The notes: generated by a model not told the origin, from the letters alone. Counted from the stretch's first letter, positions 50,147 through 61,126 are shown. The stretch is 64,000 bases of DNA from Pseudomonas sp. MAG733B (GCF_036884845.1 NZ_CP145732.1:6014001-6078000); one strand, 5' to 3'. A program made the numbers and translations.

Positions 50147-51658
50147 ATGCCCGTGACGACTCCAGATCTTGTGAACACACCACATCCCCTGTGGGAGCGG
50201 GCTTGCTCGCGAATGCGGTTCAACATTCAAAATCAATGCCGGCTGACACACAGCTTTCGCGAGCAAGCCCGCTCCCACATGGGGTCTCTGTGTGCAGTTG
50301 CATTGGCAGTCAGCCTCGCCGGCTGTGCCGGCCTGCCCGACCAACGCCTGGCCAACGAAGCGCTCAAGCGTGGCGACACCGCCACCGCAGCGGCGAACTA
50401 TCAGCAACTGGCAGACCTGGGCTACAGCGAAGCCCAAGTCGGTCTGGCTGACATTCAAGTCGACAGCCGCGACCCGGCGCAGATGAAGCAGGCCGAGGCG
50501 ACTTACCGCGCCGCCGCCAGCGTTTCACCTCGTGCCCAGGCGCGCCTCGGTCGCCTGCTGGTCGCCAAGCCCGGCTCCACCGAAGCCGAGCAGCACGAAG
50601 CCGAAACCCTGTTGAAGAAAGCCTCCGCCGCTGGCGAAGGCAACACCCTGATCCCGTTGGCGATGCTGTACCTGCAATACCCGCACAGCTTCCCCAACGT
50701 CGACGCACAGAAACAGATCAGCCAATGGCGCGCCGAAGGCAAGCCGGAAGCAGGTCTGGCGCAAGTGCTGCTTTATCGCACCCAAGGCACCTACGACCAG
50801 CACCTGGACGATGTGGAAAAGATCTGCAAAGCCGCGATCAACACCACCGATATCTGCTACGTCGAACTGGCCACGGTTTATCAGAAAAAAGCCCAGCCTG
50901 AACAACAGGCCGAGCTGATCAAACAGATGCAGGCCGGTCACGCTCGCGGCACTGTTTCCGCCCAACGCGTGGACAGCGTCGCCCGTGTGCTCGCCGATTC
51001 GACCCTCGGCACGCCCGACGAAAAAACCGCGCAATCGCTGCTCGAACCGATCGCTCCGGGCTACCCGGCGTCGTGGGTGACCCTCGCGCAACTGCTCTAC
51101 GACTTCCCCGAACTGGGCGACGTCGACCAGATGATGAAGTACCTCGACAACGGCCGCGCCGCCGACCAGCCGCGCGCCGAGCTGTTGCTGGGCAAGCTCT
51201 ACTACGAAGGCAAAATGGTCCCGGCCGACGCCAAGGTCGCCGAGGAACATTTCCAGAAAGCCGTCGGCCGCGAAGTCGCCGCCGATTACTACCTCGGCCA
51301 GATCTATCGCCGTGGTTACCTGGGCAAGGTCTATCCACAGAAGGCTCTGGATCATCTGCTGACCGCTGCGCGCAACGGTCAGAACAGCGCCGACTTCGCC
51401 ATCGCCCAACTGTTCTCCCAAGGCAAAGGCACCAAGCCTGACCCGCTCAACGCTTACGTCTTCAGCCAACTGGCCAAGGCCCAGAACACCCCGCAAGCCA
51501 CCGAGCTTGCGCAAACACTCGAAGCCCAACTGCCGCCTGCGCAGCTTGCCGAGGCCCAGCGCCTGTTGAAACAGGAACAGGCCGTTCGCGGCAACTTGAG
51601 CCAGAACGCGTTGCCATTGCACGCGCTGCAAGAAGAAGACGGTGAGGAAACCCTATGA
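50147..51658 (+). CDS. algK: Alginate secretion scaffold lipoprotein AlgK, with REPIN-derived N-terminal extension
   Basis: Outer-membrane lipoprotein with Sel1/TPR-like repeats, needed to localise AlgE and join the export complex. The best start is the ATG at 50147, with CGGAGGA in front. It gives 503 residues, and the lipobox LAGC puts the acylated Cys at residue 60. Residues 15-45 are coded by a 90-bp REPIN (50190-50279) that stays in frame, so the signal-peptide N-region is about 45 residues long. Internal ATGs at 50213 and 50279 have poor or no Shine-Dalgarno. From residue 46 onward the protein reads as normal AlgK, with repeats such as [20 protein letters not shown]. The last four bases overlap algE. 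Confidence 0.9.
   Translation: MPVTTPDLVNTPHPLWERACSRMRFNIQNQCRLTHSFREQARSHMGSLCAVALAVSLAGCAGLPDQRLANEALKRGDTATAAANYQQLADLGYSEAQVGLADIQVDSRDPAQMKQAEATYRAAASVSPRAQARLGRLLVAKPGSTEAEQHEAETLLKKASAAGEGNTLIPLAMLYLQYPHSFPNVDAQKQISQWRAEGKPEAGLAQVLLYRTQGTYDQHLDDVEKICKAAINTTDICYVELATVYQKKAQPEQQAELIKQMQAGHARGTVSAQRVDSVARVLADSTLGTPDEKTAQSLLEPIAPGYPASWVTLAQLLYDFPELGDVDQMMKYLDNGRAADQPRAELLLGKLYYEGKMVPADAKVAEEHFQKAVGREVAADYYLGQIYRRGYLGKVYPQKALDHLLTAARNGQNSADFAIAQLFSQGKGTKPDPLNAYVFSQLAKAQNTPQATELAQTLEAQLPPAQLAEAQRLLKQEQAVRGNLSQNALPLHALQEEDGEETL
50190..50279. repeat. REPIN inside the 5' end of algK
   Basis: Perfect 24-bp arms at 50190-50213 and 50256-50279 of the GTGGGAGCGGGC class, tails pointing outward. 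Flanking bases 50160-50189 resemble the spacer of other REPINs here. Its total length of 90 bp is a multiple of three. Confidence 0.92.
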
Positions 51659-53139
51659 AGTTGAATCCATTCATGAAGGCCGGCATCGGCCTGACGTTCG
51701 CGCTGATCTGGTCTTGCCCGACGCTCGCTGCGATGACTGAAGAAACCAAGAACTACGGCCTGGACGTGAAAATCACCGGCCAGTCCGAAGACGACCGCGA
51801 CCTCGGCACCCAGGGCGGCGGCGACGTCAACGGCCTCGGTCTTGACCTGCGTCCTTGGGTCTACGGCGAAAGCGGCGCGTGGAGCGCCTACGCCATGGGT
51901 CAGGCGGTGACGTCCACCGACATCATCGAGACCGACACCCTGCAACAATCCGATGGTGCCGAAAACACCGATAACAATGATCGCGAAACCAAGAAAAACT
52001 ACCTGGCGATGCGAGAGTTCTGGGTCGGCTACAGCGGCTTCACGCCTTACCCGGGCGAGGTCCTCAAGTTCGGTCGCCAACGCCTGCGCAACGACGACGG
52101 TCAATGGCGCGACACCAACATCGAAGCCTTGAACTGGACCTTCGACACCACCCTGCTGCGCGCCAACGTCGGTATCGCCGAACGCTTCAGCGAGTACCGC
52201 ACCGACCTCAAGGAACTCGCGCCAGAGGATAAGGATCGCCTGCACGCCTACGCCGATGCGGCGTACCAGTGGACACCGGGCAACTGGGTCGGCATTCGCG
52301 GCCACCACACCCACGACGACGGCAAACTCGACTACGCAGAACCGGGCGTCGCGAGTGATTCGCTGGACAAGAAACAGAACGGCGACATCAGCTGGCTCGG
52401 CCTCACCGCCGACAGCGATGCCTACAACTGGCGCAACACCAATACCGTCAATTACTGGGGCAGCATCACCGGCATGAGCGGCGACCGCGACACGGTCAAC
52501 CCGCTGAACGCCGATGGCACCGCACCCGCGCAAGCCAAACGCAGCGGCGATGTCGATGGCTGGGCCACCGACCTGGGTGTGCGCCTGCGCCTCGATCCGC
52601 AATGGCAGGTCGGTGCGGCCTACGCTCGCGCCAGCGAAGACTATGAACAGAACGGTCTGGAAAGTAACCGCTCGAACTACACCGGTACTCGCTCGCGGGT
52701 ACACCGTTTCGGCGAAGCGTTCCGTGGCGAAATGAACAACATGCAATCGGCCACGCTGTTCGGTTCGTGGATGCTCAACGACGAGTACGACGCCAGCCTG
52801 ATCTACCACAAGTTCTGGCGTGTCGACGGCAACAAGCCGGTCGGCAGCAACGGCATCGACGCGGTACAGAACAACACCGACGACGTCACCGGCGCGATCC
52901 TCTCCAGCACCTCCCTGCCGCTGAACGATGGCGAGAAAGACCTCGGTCAGGAAATGGACCTGGTGGTCACCAAGTACTTCAAGCAAGGCCTGTTGCCGGC
53001 ATCGATGAGCCAGGCGATCGATGAGCCTTCGGCCCTGGTGCGCTTGCGTGGCGGCGTGTTCAAGCCGGGTGATGCGTACGGCAAGGAAGTCGATTCGTAC
53101 ATGCACCGCGCGTTCATCGACGTGATCTGGCGCTTCTGA
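51655..53139 (+). CDS. algE: Alginate outer-membrane porin AlgE
   Basis: 494 residues. The signal peptide is about 1-26 (ending TLA). The mature protein is an amphipathic beta-barrel (18 strands in P. aeruginosa AlgE) with an arginine-rich, anion-selective pore. It ends in the aromatic residue Phe (VIWRF), usual for outer-membrane barrels. [20 protein letters not shown] is the conserved region of the family. Overlaps algK by four bases. Confidence 0.96.
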   Translation: MKLNPFMKAGIGLTFALIWSCPTLAAMTEETKNYGLDVKITGQSEDDRDLGTQGGGDVNGLGLDLRPWVYGESGAWSAYAMGQAVTSTDIIETDTLQQSDGAENTDNNDRETKKNYLAMREFWVGYSGFTPYPGEVLKFGRQRLRNDDGQWRDTNIEALNWTFDTTLLRANVGIAERFSEYRTDLKELAPEDKDRLHAYADAAYQWTPGNWVGIRGHHTHDDGKLDYAEPGVASDSLDKKQNGDISWLGLTADSDAYNWRNTNTVNYWGSITGMSGDRDTVNPLNADGTAPAQAKRSGDVDGWATDLGVRLRLDPQWQVGAAYARASEDYEQNGLESNRSNYTGTRSRVHRFGEAFRGEMNNMQSATLFGSWMLNDEYDASLIYHKFWRVDGNKPVGSNGIDAVQNNTDDVTGAILSSTSLPLNDGEKDLGQEMDLVVTKYFKQGLLPASMSQAIDEPSALVRLRGGVFKPGDAYGKEVDSYMHRAFIDVIWRF

Positions 53140-53165
53140 TGCACATTGCGAAGGGAGTCTCCCAG

Positions 53166-54743
53166 ATGAATCATCAAGCCCGAAAAGGCTCGATCAGCCT
53201 GTTGGCCGGCGCGATGTTGCTGGCCAGTGCGACGGCCTTCGCCAATGTGGAGCCGGTTGCAAAACCGGCGACCGTGGCCAAGGAACTGCAACAGGCCAAG
53301 ACCTACACCGTCAGCAGCGCACCGACCGCGCCGCTGGAGCTGGCCACGCCGAAATTGCCGGACATTTCCGGCTACACCGCCGAGGCCATCGCCGCGAAAA
53401 TCGTGCGCAGCAAGGCCGGTAAGATCAGCGTGCGCCGGATGATGCAGGAAGACGCCCTGAAGGACTTCATCGGCGGCGACAACAAGATGGCCGAGTGGGT
53501 GGTGCGTCAGCACGGAATCCCGCAGGCGATCTTCGTCGACGACGGCTACATGAACCTCAAGGACCTGGCGAAGAAGCTGCCCAAGCAGTACTTCAGCGAA
53601 ACCTCGCCGGGTGTGTTCCTGGCGAAATTGCCGATCGTGGTCGGCCGCCACGGCATCCTCGAAATCGACAAGCAGACTCAGGAGCTGCGCCTGTCCCAAG
53701 AGGCCGGTTCGTTCCTGGTCAACGACGGCCAGCTGTTTGTGCGTGACACGAAAATCACCGGCTGGCGCGAGAAGGACAACGGTCCGGCGACGTTCAAATC
53801 GCCCAAGGAGTTCCGTCCGTTCCTGCTGGCCTGGGGTGGCACCGAGACCTACATCGCCAACAGCAAGATGGCCAGTTTCGGCTACGCCAACAGTAAGTCC
53901 TACGGCGTGAGTATTTCCCAATACACGCCGAACATGGCCAAGGTGCTCAAGCGTCCTGAACCGACCGGCTGGATTGTCGGCTCCGAGTTCTCGGACATGT
54001 GGTACGGGTTCTACTGCTACGAAACCAGCAACTTCGTGGTCAAGGGCAACACCTACAAAGACAACATCGTCTACGGCATTGACCCGCATGACCGTTCCCA
54101 CGGTCTGATCATCGCCGACAACACGGTGTTTGGTACCAAGAAGAAGCACGGGATCATTATTTCCCGTGAGGTCAACGACAGCTTCATCTTCAACAACCGC
54201 AGCTACGACAACAAGTTGTCGGGCCTGGTGATCGACCGTAACAGCGTGAACAACCTGATCGCTCACAACGAGATCTACCAGAACCACACCGACGGCATCA
54301 CCCTCTACGAGAGTGCCGACAACCTGCTGTGGGGCAACAAAGTCGTCAGCAACCGCCGCCACGGCATTCGCATTCGTAACAGCGTGAACATTCGCCTCTA
54401 CGAAAACATCGCCATGGCCAATGGCTTGACCGGTGTCTACGGCCACATCAAGGACCTGAGCGACACCGACCGCGACATCAAGCTCGATCCGTTCGACGCC
54501 CAGGTGTCGCTGATCGTGGTCGGCGGTGAACTGGCGGCCAACGGCAGCGGCCCGCTGTCCATCGACTCGCCGCTGAGCGTCGAGCTGTATCGCGTGTCCA
54601 TGCTCGCCCCGACCAAATCCAGTGGCATCAGCTTCTCGGGGATTCTCGGCGAGCGCCAGGATGAAATTCTCGACCTGCTGGTGCGCCAGCAGAAAGCCGT
54701 GCTGATCGACCCTGTCGAACGCCAGACCGAAATGCGGGACTGA
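53166..54743 (+). CDS. algG: Mannuronan C5-epimerase AlgG
   Basis: 525 residues from the ATG at 53166 (GGGAG upstream). An in-frame ATG at 53139 overlaps the algE stop and is possible. Signal peptide ends ATAFA. The right-handed parallel beta-helix has the catalytic DPHDR at residues 306-310, then repeated HNEIYQNHTDGI-type turns. It converts mannuronate to guluronate in the polymer in the periplasm. In the complex it also protects the chain from AlgL. Confidence 0.96.
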   Translation: MNHQARKGSISLLAGAMLLASATAFANVEPVAKPATVAKELQQAKTYTVSSAPTAPLELATPKLPDISGYTAEAIAAKIVRSKAGKISVRRMMQEDALKDFIGGDNKMAEWVVRQHGIPQAIFVDDGYMNLKDLAKKLPKQYFSETSPGVFLAKLPIVVGRHGILEIDKQTQELRLSQEAGSFLVNDGQLFVRDTKITGWREKDNGPATFKSPKEFRPFLLAWGGTETYIANSKMASFGYANSKSYGVSISQYTPNMAKVLKRPEPTGWIVGSEFSDMWYGFYCYETSNFVVKGNTYKDNIVYGIDPHDRSHGLIIADNTVFGTKKKHGIIISREVNDSFIFNNRSYDNKLSGLVIDRNSVNNLIAHNEIYQNHTDGITLYESADNLLWGNKVVSNRRHGIRIRNSVNIRLYENIAMANGLTGVYGHIKDLSDTDRDIKLDPFDAQVSLIVVGGELAANGSGPLSIDSPLSVELYRVSMLAPTKSSGISFSGILGERQDEILDLLVRQQKAVLIDPVERQTEMRD

Positions 54744-54753
54744 GGATAATTTT

Positions 54754-56205
54754 ATGCACCCACACTTGATCAAATTACTCAGCCTGTCGGCCCTGACCGC
54801 CGGCATTCTCGCGGCCAGTACCGGCGCGCGTGCCGATGAAGTTCAAGCACCGAAGTTCAGCGCCGAACCGTGCTGCAGCCTGTGCCCCGCCGCCCACGAC
54901 GCGAAGAATTACACCACGCGTTATCAGCAGAATTTCACCACGCTGGTGCAGGCTCAGGGCGACTGGTTGTTCCGTACGCAGGAAGACTTGCGCACCGAAT
55001 TCGACACCACCCCGGCCGGCTACAAACGCATGAAGCAACTGCACGATGCGTTCAAGAGCAAAGGCGTGGAACTGGTTGTTGTTTACCAGCCAACGCGTGG
55101 CCTGGTGAACCGCAACAAGCTCAACCCGGCCGAGAAAGCCAGCTTCGATTTCGACAAGGCGCTGAAGAACTACAAGACCATGCTCGGCCGTTTCGCGCAG
55201 ATGGGCTACGTGGTTCCGGACCTGTCGCCGCTGACCAACGAGCAACTGCCCGACACCCTGCCGGCCCACGATTTCTACTTCCGTGGCGACCAGCACTGGA
55301 CGCCATATGGCGCCCAGCGCACGGCAAAAATCGTCGCCGAAAAGGTCAAGCAGATCCCGGCCTTCGCCGACATTCCCAAGCGTGAATTCGAGACCCATAA
55401 GTCGGGTCGCATGGGCAAGACCGGAACATTGCACAACATGGCCGGTCAACTCTGTGGCACCAGCTACGCGATCCAGTACATGGATCAATTCACCACAGAG
55501 CCGAAAGGCGAAGCAGGCGATGGCGATCTGTTCGGCGATTCCGGCAATCCGGAAATCACCCTGGTCGGCACCAGTCACAGTGGCAAGAACTACAACTTCG
55601 CCGGTTTCCTCGAAGAGGCCATCGGCGCCGACATTCTCAACGTGGCGTTCCCCGGCGGTGGCCTGGAAGGTTCGATGCTGCAGTACCTGGGCAGCGACGA
55701 GTTCCAGAAGAACCCGCCGAAGATTCTCATCTGGGAATTCTCGCCGCTGTATCGCCTCGACCAGGAAACCATCTACCGCCAGATGATGGCGCTGCTGGAC
55801 AACGGCTGCGAAGGCAAGGATGCACAGATGTCCGGGAGCACCACCCTGAAGCCGGGCAAAAACGAATTGATGGTCAACAGCAAAAACCTGAACCTGCAAA
55901 ACAGCAGTCACCAGGTCGACATCCGCTTCGCCGACACCTCGGTGAAAACCCTGCAAGCCACCCTCTGGTACATGAACGGTCGCCACGAGGACATCAAGAT
56001 CGACAAACCGGAAACCTCCGACACTGACGGGCGTTTCGCCTTCGAGTTGCGCACGGACGAAGACTGGGCCTCGCAGAATCTGCTGGCCGTCGAAATCCAG
56101 GGTCCTGAAAAAACGGATGCCGCGCCACAGAAAGTCGAAGCGAAAATCTGCAAACGCAACGTATTCCCGAGCGCTGAGCAACGTACCGCTTCGGCCGGGC
56201 AATGA
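54754..56205 (+). CDS. algX: Alginate O-acetyltransferase AlgX
   Basis: 483 residues with a signal peptide. SGNH-like domain: the Asp179-x-His181 pair in FRGDQHW, and nucleophile Ser274 in [15 protein letters not shown]-terminal carbohydrate-binding module (about residue 360 onward) follows. It transfers acetyl groups to mannuronate in the periplasm and interacts with AlgK. All key residues are offset by five from those of P. aeruginosa AlgX. Confidence 0.95.
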   Translation: MHPHLIKLLSLSALTAGILAASTGARADEVQAPKFSAEPCCSLCPAAHDAKNYTTRYQQNFTTLVQAQGDWLFRTQEDLRTEFDTTPAGYKRMKQLHDAFKSKGVELVVVYQPTRGLVNRNKLNPAEKASFDFDKALKNYKTMLGRFAQMGYVVPDLSPLTNEQLPDTLPAHDFYFRGDQHWTPYGAQRTAKIVAEKVKQIPAFADIPKREFETHKSGRMGKTGTLHNMAGQLCGTSYAIQYMDQFTTEPKGEAGDGDLFGDSGNPEITLVGTSHSGKNYNFAGFLEEAIGADILNVAFPGGGLEGSMLQYLGSDEFQKNPPKILIWEFSPLYRLDQETIYRQMMALLDNGCEGKDAQMSGSTTLKPGKNELMVNSKNLNLQNSSHQVDIRFADTSVKTLQATLWYMNGRHEDIKIDKPETSDTDGRFAFELRTDEDWASQNLLAVEIQGPEKTDAAPQKVEAKICKRNVFPSAEQRTASAGQ

Positions 56206-57335
56206 GGTCTGCTATGCGAAATCCGAAACTGAAAAACCTGTTGGCACCGACGCTTTTGAGCCTGGCGATGTTCGCCGGAGCGACACAAGCGGCTGCGCCA
56301 CTGCGTCCACCACAAGGCTATTTCGCGCCGATCGAGAAAGTCAAAACCGGCGACAAGAACGAAGGCTGTGATGCGATGCCGACGCCGTACACCGGCTCGC
56401 TGCAATTTCGCAGCAAGTACGAAGGCTCGGACAAGGCCCGTTCGACCCTGAATGTGCAATCGGAAAAAGCCTTCCGCGACAGCACCGCCGACATCACCAA
56501 AATCGAGCGCGGTACCAGCAAGCGCGTGATGCAGTTCATGCGCGACGGTCGCCCGGAACAACTGGAATGCACGCTCAACTGGTTGACCGCGTGGGCCAAG
56601 GCCGATGCGTTGATGTCCAAGGACTTCAACCACACCGGCAAGTCGATGCGCAAATGGGCGTTGGGCAGCATGGCGTCTTCGTACATTCGCCTGAAGTTTT
56701 CCGACTCCCATCCGCTGGCCAACCATCAGCAAGAGTCGCAGCTGATCGAAGCCTGGTTCAGCAAGATGGCCGACCAAGTGGTCAGCGATTGGGACAACCT
56801 GCCGCTGGAAAAAACCAACAACCACTCGTACTGGGCTGCCTGGTCGGTGATGGCAACCTCCGTCGCCACCAACCGCCGCGACCTGTTCGACTGGGCCGTG
56901 AAGGAATACAAGGTCGGCGCCAATCAGGTGGACGCCCAGGGCTTTTTGCCCAACGAACTCAAGCGTCAACAACGGGCGCTGGCCTACCACAACTACGCCC
57001 TGCCGCCGCTGGCGATGATCGCCAGTTTCGCTCAGGTCAACGGTGTGGATCTGCGTCAGGAAAACAACGGTGCATTGAAGCGCCTGGGTGATCGCGTGCT
57101 GTCCGGGGTGAAAGACCCGGATGAGTTCGAAGAAAAGAATGGCAAGGAACAGGACATGACCGACCTGAAGGTCGACTCGAAATTCGCCTGGCTCGAACCG
57201 TTCTGCTCGCTCTACACCTGCGCGCCGGATGTGCTGGAGAAGAAGCATGAGATGCAACCGTTCAAGACCTTCCGTCTCGGCGGCGACCTGACCAAGGTCT
57301 ACGACCCGGCGAATGAAAAGGGCAAGGGTTCTTAG
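56202..57335 (+). CDS. algL: Alginate lyase AlgL
   Basis: 377 residues. The ATG at 56202 overlaps the algX stop by four bases; an ATG at 56214 is also possible. Signal peptide about 1-31. The polysaccharide-lyase family 5 motif NNHSYW is at residues 206-211, with catalytic His208. It degrades stray alginate in the periplasm and is part of the export complex. Confidence 0.95.
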   Translation: MRSAMRNPKLKNLLAPTLLSLAMFAGATQAAAPLRPPQGYFAPIEKVKTGDKNEGCDAMPTPYTGSLQFRSKYEGSDKARSTLNVQSEKAFRDSTADITKIERGTSKRVMQFMRDGRPEQLECTLNWLTAWAKADALMSKDFNHTGKSMRKWALGSMASSYIRLKFSDSHPLANHQQESQLIEAWFSKMADQVVSDWDNLPLEKTNNHSYWAAWSVMATSVATNRRDLFDWAVKEYKVGANQVDAQGFLPNELKRQQRALAYHNYALPPLAMIASFAQVNGVDLRQENNGALKRLGDRVLSGVKDPDEFEEKNGKEQDMTDLKVDSKFAWLEPFCSLYTCAPDVLEKKHEMQPFKTFRLGGDLTKVYDPANEKGKGS

Positions 57336-57348
57336 CGCCAAACACCAA

Positions 57349-57448
57349 ACCCTGTAGGAGCCGAGCTTGCTCGCGATGACTGAGTGTCAGTCGACATCTG
57401 TGTTGAATGTCAGACCGCAATCGCGAGCAAGCTCGGCTCCTACAGGGT
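57349..57448. repeat. REPIN-type inverted repeat between algL and algI
   Basis: Perfect 29-bp arms at 57349-57377 and 57420-57448. A GC-rich hairpin (CCCCC and GGGGG) follows at 57477-57497. The gap between algL and algI is 215 bp. Confidence 0.88.
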
Positions 57449-57550
57449 CAGTGCAAGACTTGAGTTGAGTGATATGCCCCCTGGTTTTTCGTGGGGGGTT
57501 TGGGGGGGCCGTTGGCCCTTGACTGTTGGTTCAAACAAGGAGAGATCGGG

Positions 57551-59116
57551 ATGGTTTTTTCGTCCAACGTGTTCCTGTTTTTGTTCTTGCCGATCTTTCT
57601 CGGCTTGTACTACCTGAGCGGGCAACGCTATCGCAATTTGCTGCTGCTGATTGCCAGCTACGTGTTCTACGCCTGGTGGCGTGTGGACTTCCTCGCACTG
57701 TTCGCAGCGGTCACGCTGTGGAACTACTGGATCGGCCTGAAAGTCGGCGCCGCGGGCGTGCGGACCAAACCGGCGCAGCGTTGGCTGCTGCTCGGCGTGG
57801 CCGTCGACCTGTGCATCCTCGGCTACTTCAAGTACGCCAACTTCGGTGTCGACAGCATCAACGCGATGATGACGTCGGTCGGTCTGGAACCGTTCATCCT
57901 GACCCACGTGCTGTTGCCGATCGGGATCTCGTTCTACATCTTCGAGTCGATCAGCTACATCATCGACGTCTACCGTGGTGACACCCCGGCGACCCGCAAC
58001 CTGATCGACTTCGCGGCGTTCGTGGCGATCTTCCCGCACCTGATCGCCGGCCCCGTGCTGCGTTTCCGCGACCTGGCCGATCAGTTCAACAACCGCACTC
58101 ACACCCTCGATAAATTCTCCGAGGGCTGCACGCGGTTCATGCAGGGTTTCATCAAGAAGGTCTTCATCGCCGACACCCTCGCGGTGGTGGCCGACCATTG
58201 CTTCGCCCTGCAAAACCCGACCACGGGTGATGCCTGGCTCGGCGCCCTCGCCTACACCGCGCAGTTGTATTTCGACTTCTCCGGTTACAGCGACATGGCC
58301 ATCGGCTTGGGCTTGATGATGGGATTCCGCTTCATGGAAAACTTCAAGCAGCCGTACATCAGCCAGTCGATCACCGAGTTCTGGCGTCGCTGGCACATCA
58401 GCCTGTCGACCTGGTTGCGTGACTACCTGTACATCACGCTGGGCGGCAATCGAAAAGGCACGCTGACGACCTATCGCAACCTGTTCCTGACCATGCTGCT
58501 CGGTGGTCTGTGGCACGGCGCGAACATCACCTACATCGTCTGGGGTGCGTGGCACGGTATGTGGCTGGCGATTGAAAAAGCCCTCGGTCTGAACACCTCG
58601 CCGCGCAGCTTCAACCCGATCCGCTGGGCGCTGACCTTCCTGTTGGTCGTGATGGGCTGGGTGATCTTCCGCGCAGAAAACCTGCACGTCGCCGGTCGCA
58701 TGTACGGCGCGATGTTCAGCTTCGGCGACTGGTCGCTGTCGGAACTCAACCAGGCCAGCCTCACCGGCCTGCAAGTGGCGACCCTGATCGTGGCTTACGT
58801 GACCCTGGCGTTCTTCGGTCTGCGCGACTTCTACAGCAATCAGCCGCCAGCCAAGACCAAGCCTGCGGTGAACGTCGACAGCGACGGCCCGGCTGCCAGC
58901 GAACCCGGCCTGATCAAAGCCGCGCCTGGGGATAACCCGGCGAGCATCCACCAGCCTGGCTACACCGTCGGCGTCGATGCCCAGGTGCAACCGGCCTACT
59001 GGACCGCTGACTGGTCGCGTTACGCAATGCGTGCGCTGGTGCTGCTGCTGTTCATCGCCTCGATTCTCAAACTCTCGGCGCAAAGCTTCTCGCCGTTCCT
59101 TTACTTCCAGTTCTGA
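57551..59116 (+). CDS. algI: Alginate O-acetylation MBOAT protein AlgI
   Basis: 521 residues from the ATG at 57551, with AAGGAGAG upstream. Longer in-frame readings cross the GC-rich hairpin. Multi-spanning MBOAT fold with the invariant His322 in GGLWHGANITY and the ITEFWRRWHISLSTWLRDYL signature. It passes acetyl groups across the inner membrane to AlgJ and AlgX. First gene of the acetylation block algIJF, separated from algL by a REPIN. Confidence 0.96.
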   Translation: MVFSSNVFLFLFLPIFLGLYYLSGQRYRNLLLLIASYVFYAWWRVDFLALFAAVTLWNYWIGLKVGAAGVRTKPAQRWLLLGVAVDLCILGYFKYANFGVDSINAMMTSVGLEPFILTHVLLPIGISFYIFESISYIIDVYRGDTPATRNLIDFAAFVAIFPHLIAGPVLRFRDLADQFNNRTHTLDKFSEGCTRFMQGFIKKVFIADTLAVVADHCFALQNPTTGDAWLGALAYTAQLYFDFSGYSDMAIGLGLMMGFRFMENFKQPYISQSITEFWRRWHISLSTWLRDYLYITLGGNRKGTLTTYRNLFLTMLLGGLWHGANITYIVWGAWHGMWLAIEKALGLNTSPRSFNPIRWALTFLLVVMGWVIFRAENLHVAGRMYGAMFSFGDWSLSELNQASLTGLQVATLIVAYVTLAFFGLRDFYSNQPPAKTKPAVNVDSDGPAASEPGLIKAAPGDNPASIHQPGYTVGVDAQVQPAYWTADWSRYAMRALVLLLFIASILKLSAQSFSPFLYFQF

Positions 59117-59127
59117 GGGATCTGACC

Positions 59128-60303
59128 ATGACCCGCTCATTACGCATCTTCTACATCGCCCTGTTCCTGGTGACGCTGCTCGCCCTGGGCGTGTGGTCGG
59201 TTCGCAGCTTCATGGGCTTCAGTACCAACGCCGACGCGACGGTGCTCAACGGCCGCTGGACCAAGGCTGTGGAGACCCACTACGACGACGAGTTTCCGAT
59301 CAAACGCCTGGGCACCAACCTTTGGGCTGCGCTGGATTTCAAACTGTTCAACGAAGGTCGTCCGGGCGTGGTGCTCGGTCGCGACCAGTGGCTGTACAGC
59401 GACGAAGAATTCCACCCGATCGTCAACGAAGAGCTGAACCTGCAAGGCAACTACGCGCTGGTCGAAGGCGTGCGCCAAACCTTGAAAGCCAAAGGTGTGC
59501 AACTGGTGATGGCGGTGGTGCCGGCCAAGGTGCGCCTGTACCCGGAACACCTCGGCGAGGTGAAACCGGCGAGCATCCACGCCAACCTCTACCAGGATTT
59601 CCATCAGCGCCTGGCCGCCGACCGGATTCCAGCGCCTGACCTGCTCGGCCCGCTGCAACAGGCCAAGCAGAACGGCAAGCAAGTGTTCCTGCGCACCGAC
59701 ACCCACTGGACTCCGGAAGGTGCCGAGATCGCGGCGAACAAGTTGGCCAAGACCATTGCCGACAGATTCCCGCTCAGCGGCGACCCGCAAAACTTCGTAA
59801 CCGAACCTGCGGAAACCGTCACGCACAAGGGCGACCTGCGTCTGTTCCTGCCGCTGGACCCGCTGTTCGAAAACCTGATGCCGGCGCAAGAACCCTTGCA
59901 GAAGCGCAACACCGTTGCAGCCGAAGACCAACCGGCCGGTGACGACGCTTTGTTCGCCAACACCGAAGTACCGGTGGCCCTGATTGGCACCAGCTACAGC
60001 GCCAACCCTAACTGGAACTTCGTCGGTGCACTGAAACAAGCCCTGCGCAGCGACGTGGTCAATTACGCCGAAGACGGCCATGGCCCGATTCTGCCGATGC
60101 TCAGCTACCTGAAAAGTGATGCCTTCAAGAACAGCCCTCCACAAGTGCTGATCTGGGAGTTTCCTGAACGATATCTGCCTGTGAACAACGAAATCGGCGA
60201 CGCCGACCCGCAGTGGGTCGCAGAGCTTAAACAAGCCGGCGCGCGCCAACAAAACGTAGCAATCAACACTAAATCCGAGACGCCCGACCGGGCGCAAAAC
60301 TGA
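59128..60303 (+). CDS. algJ: Alginate O-acetyltransferase AlgJ
   Basis: 391 residues with an N-terminal signal anchor (about 8-25). SGNH-like site with Asp191-x-His193 in LRTDTHWTPEG and Ser289 in IGTSYSANPNWNF. It is a relative of AlgX that acts in the periplasm and takes acetyl from AlgI. Starts 11 bases after the algI stop. Confidence 0.95.
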   Translation: MTRSLRIFYIALFLVTLLALGVWSVRSFMGFSTNADATVLNGRWTKAVETHYDDEFPIKRLGTNLWAALDFKLFNEGRPGVVLGRDQWLYSDEEFHPIVNEELNLQGNYALVEGVRQTLKAKGVQLVMAVVPAKVRLYPEHLGEVKPASIHANLYQDFHQRLAADRIPAPDLLGPLQQAKQNGKQVFLRTDTHWTPEGAEIAANKLAKTIADRFPLSGDPQNFVTEPAETVTHKGDLRLFLPLDPLFENLMPAQEPLQKRNTVAAEDQPAGDDALFANTEVPVALIGTSYSANPNWNFVGALKQALRSDVVNYAEDGHGPILPMLSYLKSDAFKNSPPQVLIWEFPERYLPVNNEIGDADPQWVAELKQAGARQQNVAINTKSETPDRAQN

Positions 60304-60320
60304 AAGAGAGAGGTACTTCC

Positions 60321-60977
60321 ATGACTTTCAAGACTACTCCTCGTCGTCTCGCCAAGACCTTTGCACTGGTTGCTGGTATGAGTGTGCTCTCGATGCAGGC
60401 TTTCGCCGCCGGCGACGCCGCGCTGTATGGCCCGACCGCGCCGAAAGGCTCGAGCTTCGTGCGTATCTACAACGCCAGTAACGCCGAAGTCAGCGCCACC
60501 GTCGGCAGCACCAACCTGAGTGATGTCGCGCCGCTGTCGAGCAGTGACTTCAGCTTCATGCCGGGCGGTGACTACAGCGCCAAGGTCGGCAGCCAGAGCC
60601 TGCCGGTGAAACTGGCCGGCGATCACTATTACACCCTGGTCAACAACGCCAGCGGCGCGCCGCAACTGATCGAGGAGCCGCCGTTCAAGAACAAGCAGAA
60701 ATCCCTGGTGCGCGTGCAGAACCTCAGCGACAAGACGCTGACCCTGAAAACCGCCGACGGCAAGACCGACGTGGTACCGAACGTGGCCGCCAAGGGCCGT
60801 GGCGAACGTGAAATCAACCCGGTGAAAGTCAGCCTGGCGCTATACGATGGTGCAACGAAAGTCGGCGACGTGAAACCGGTCGCCCTGGAACGCGGTGAAG
60901 CGGCGGTGCTGTACGTCACCGGTAACGGCAGCAGCCTGTCGCCGGTCTGGGTGAAACGCCCGGTATCTACGCGCTAA
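60321..60977 (+). CDS. algF: Alginate O-acetylation adaptor AlgF
   Basis: 218 residues with a signal peptide (about 1-29, QAFAA). Small two-domain beta-sandwich protein, periplasmic, with no catalytic residues known. It is needed for acetylation together with AlgI, AlgJ and AlgX. Starts 17 bases after algJ. Confidence 0.94.
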   Translation: MTFKTTPRRLAKTFALVAGMSVLSMQAFAAGDAALYGPTAPKGSSFVRIYNASNAEVSATVGSTNLSDVAPLSSSDFSFMPGGDYSAKVGSQSLPVKLAGDHYYTLVNNASGAPQLIEEPPFKNKQKSLVRVQNLSDKTLTLKTADGKTDVVPNVAAKGRGEREINPVKVSLALYDGATKVGDVKPVALERGEAAVLYVTGNGSSLSPVWVKRPVSTR

Positions 60978-61004
60978 AGAATTATCCGAATTGACCCGGC
61001 TCTC

Positions 61005-61091
61005 TGTGGGAGCCGGCCTGCCGGCGATGCAGGCCACTCGGTTTTACCGATGTACCGAGTTGATGCCATCGCTAGCAGGCTAGCTCCCACA
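61005..61091. repeat. REPIN-type inverted repeat between algF and algA
   Basis: Arms of 25 bp at 61005-61029 and 61067-61091 with four mismatches, plus an inner stem ACTCGGT and ACCGAGT. The 149-bp gap otherwise holds only the algA ribosome binding site. Confidence 0.8.
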
Positions 61092-61126
61092 AAGGCCTAA
61101 CCAAACGATTTTCAAGGAGTAACAAC

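Noticed and set aside
51454-56202. Very long minus-strand ORFs (475-619 codons) opposite algE, algG and algX
   Set aside because: Antisense to recognised alginate genes; no promoter or family support.
57440-60297. Minus-strand ORFs of 566 and 385 codons opposite algI and algJ
   Set aside because: Composition artefact of the GC-rich plus-strand genes.
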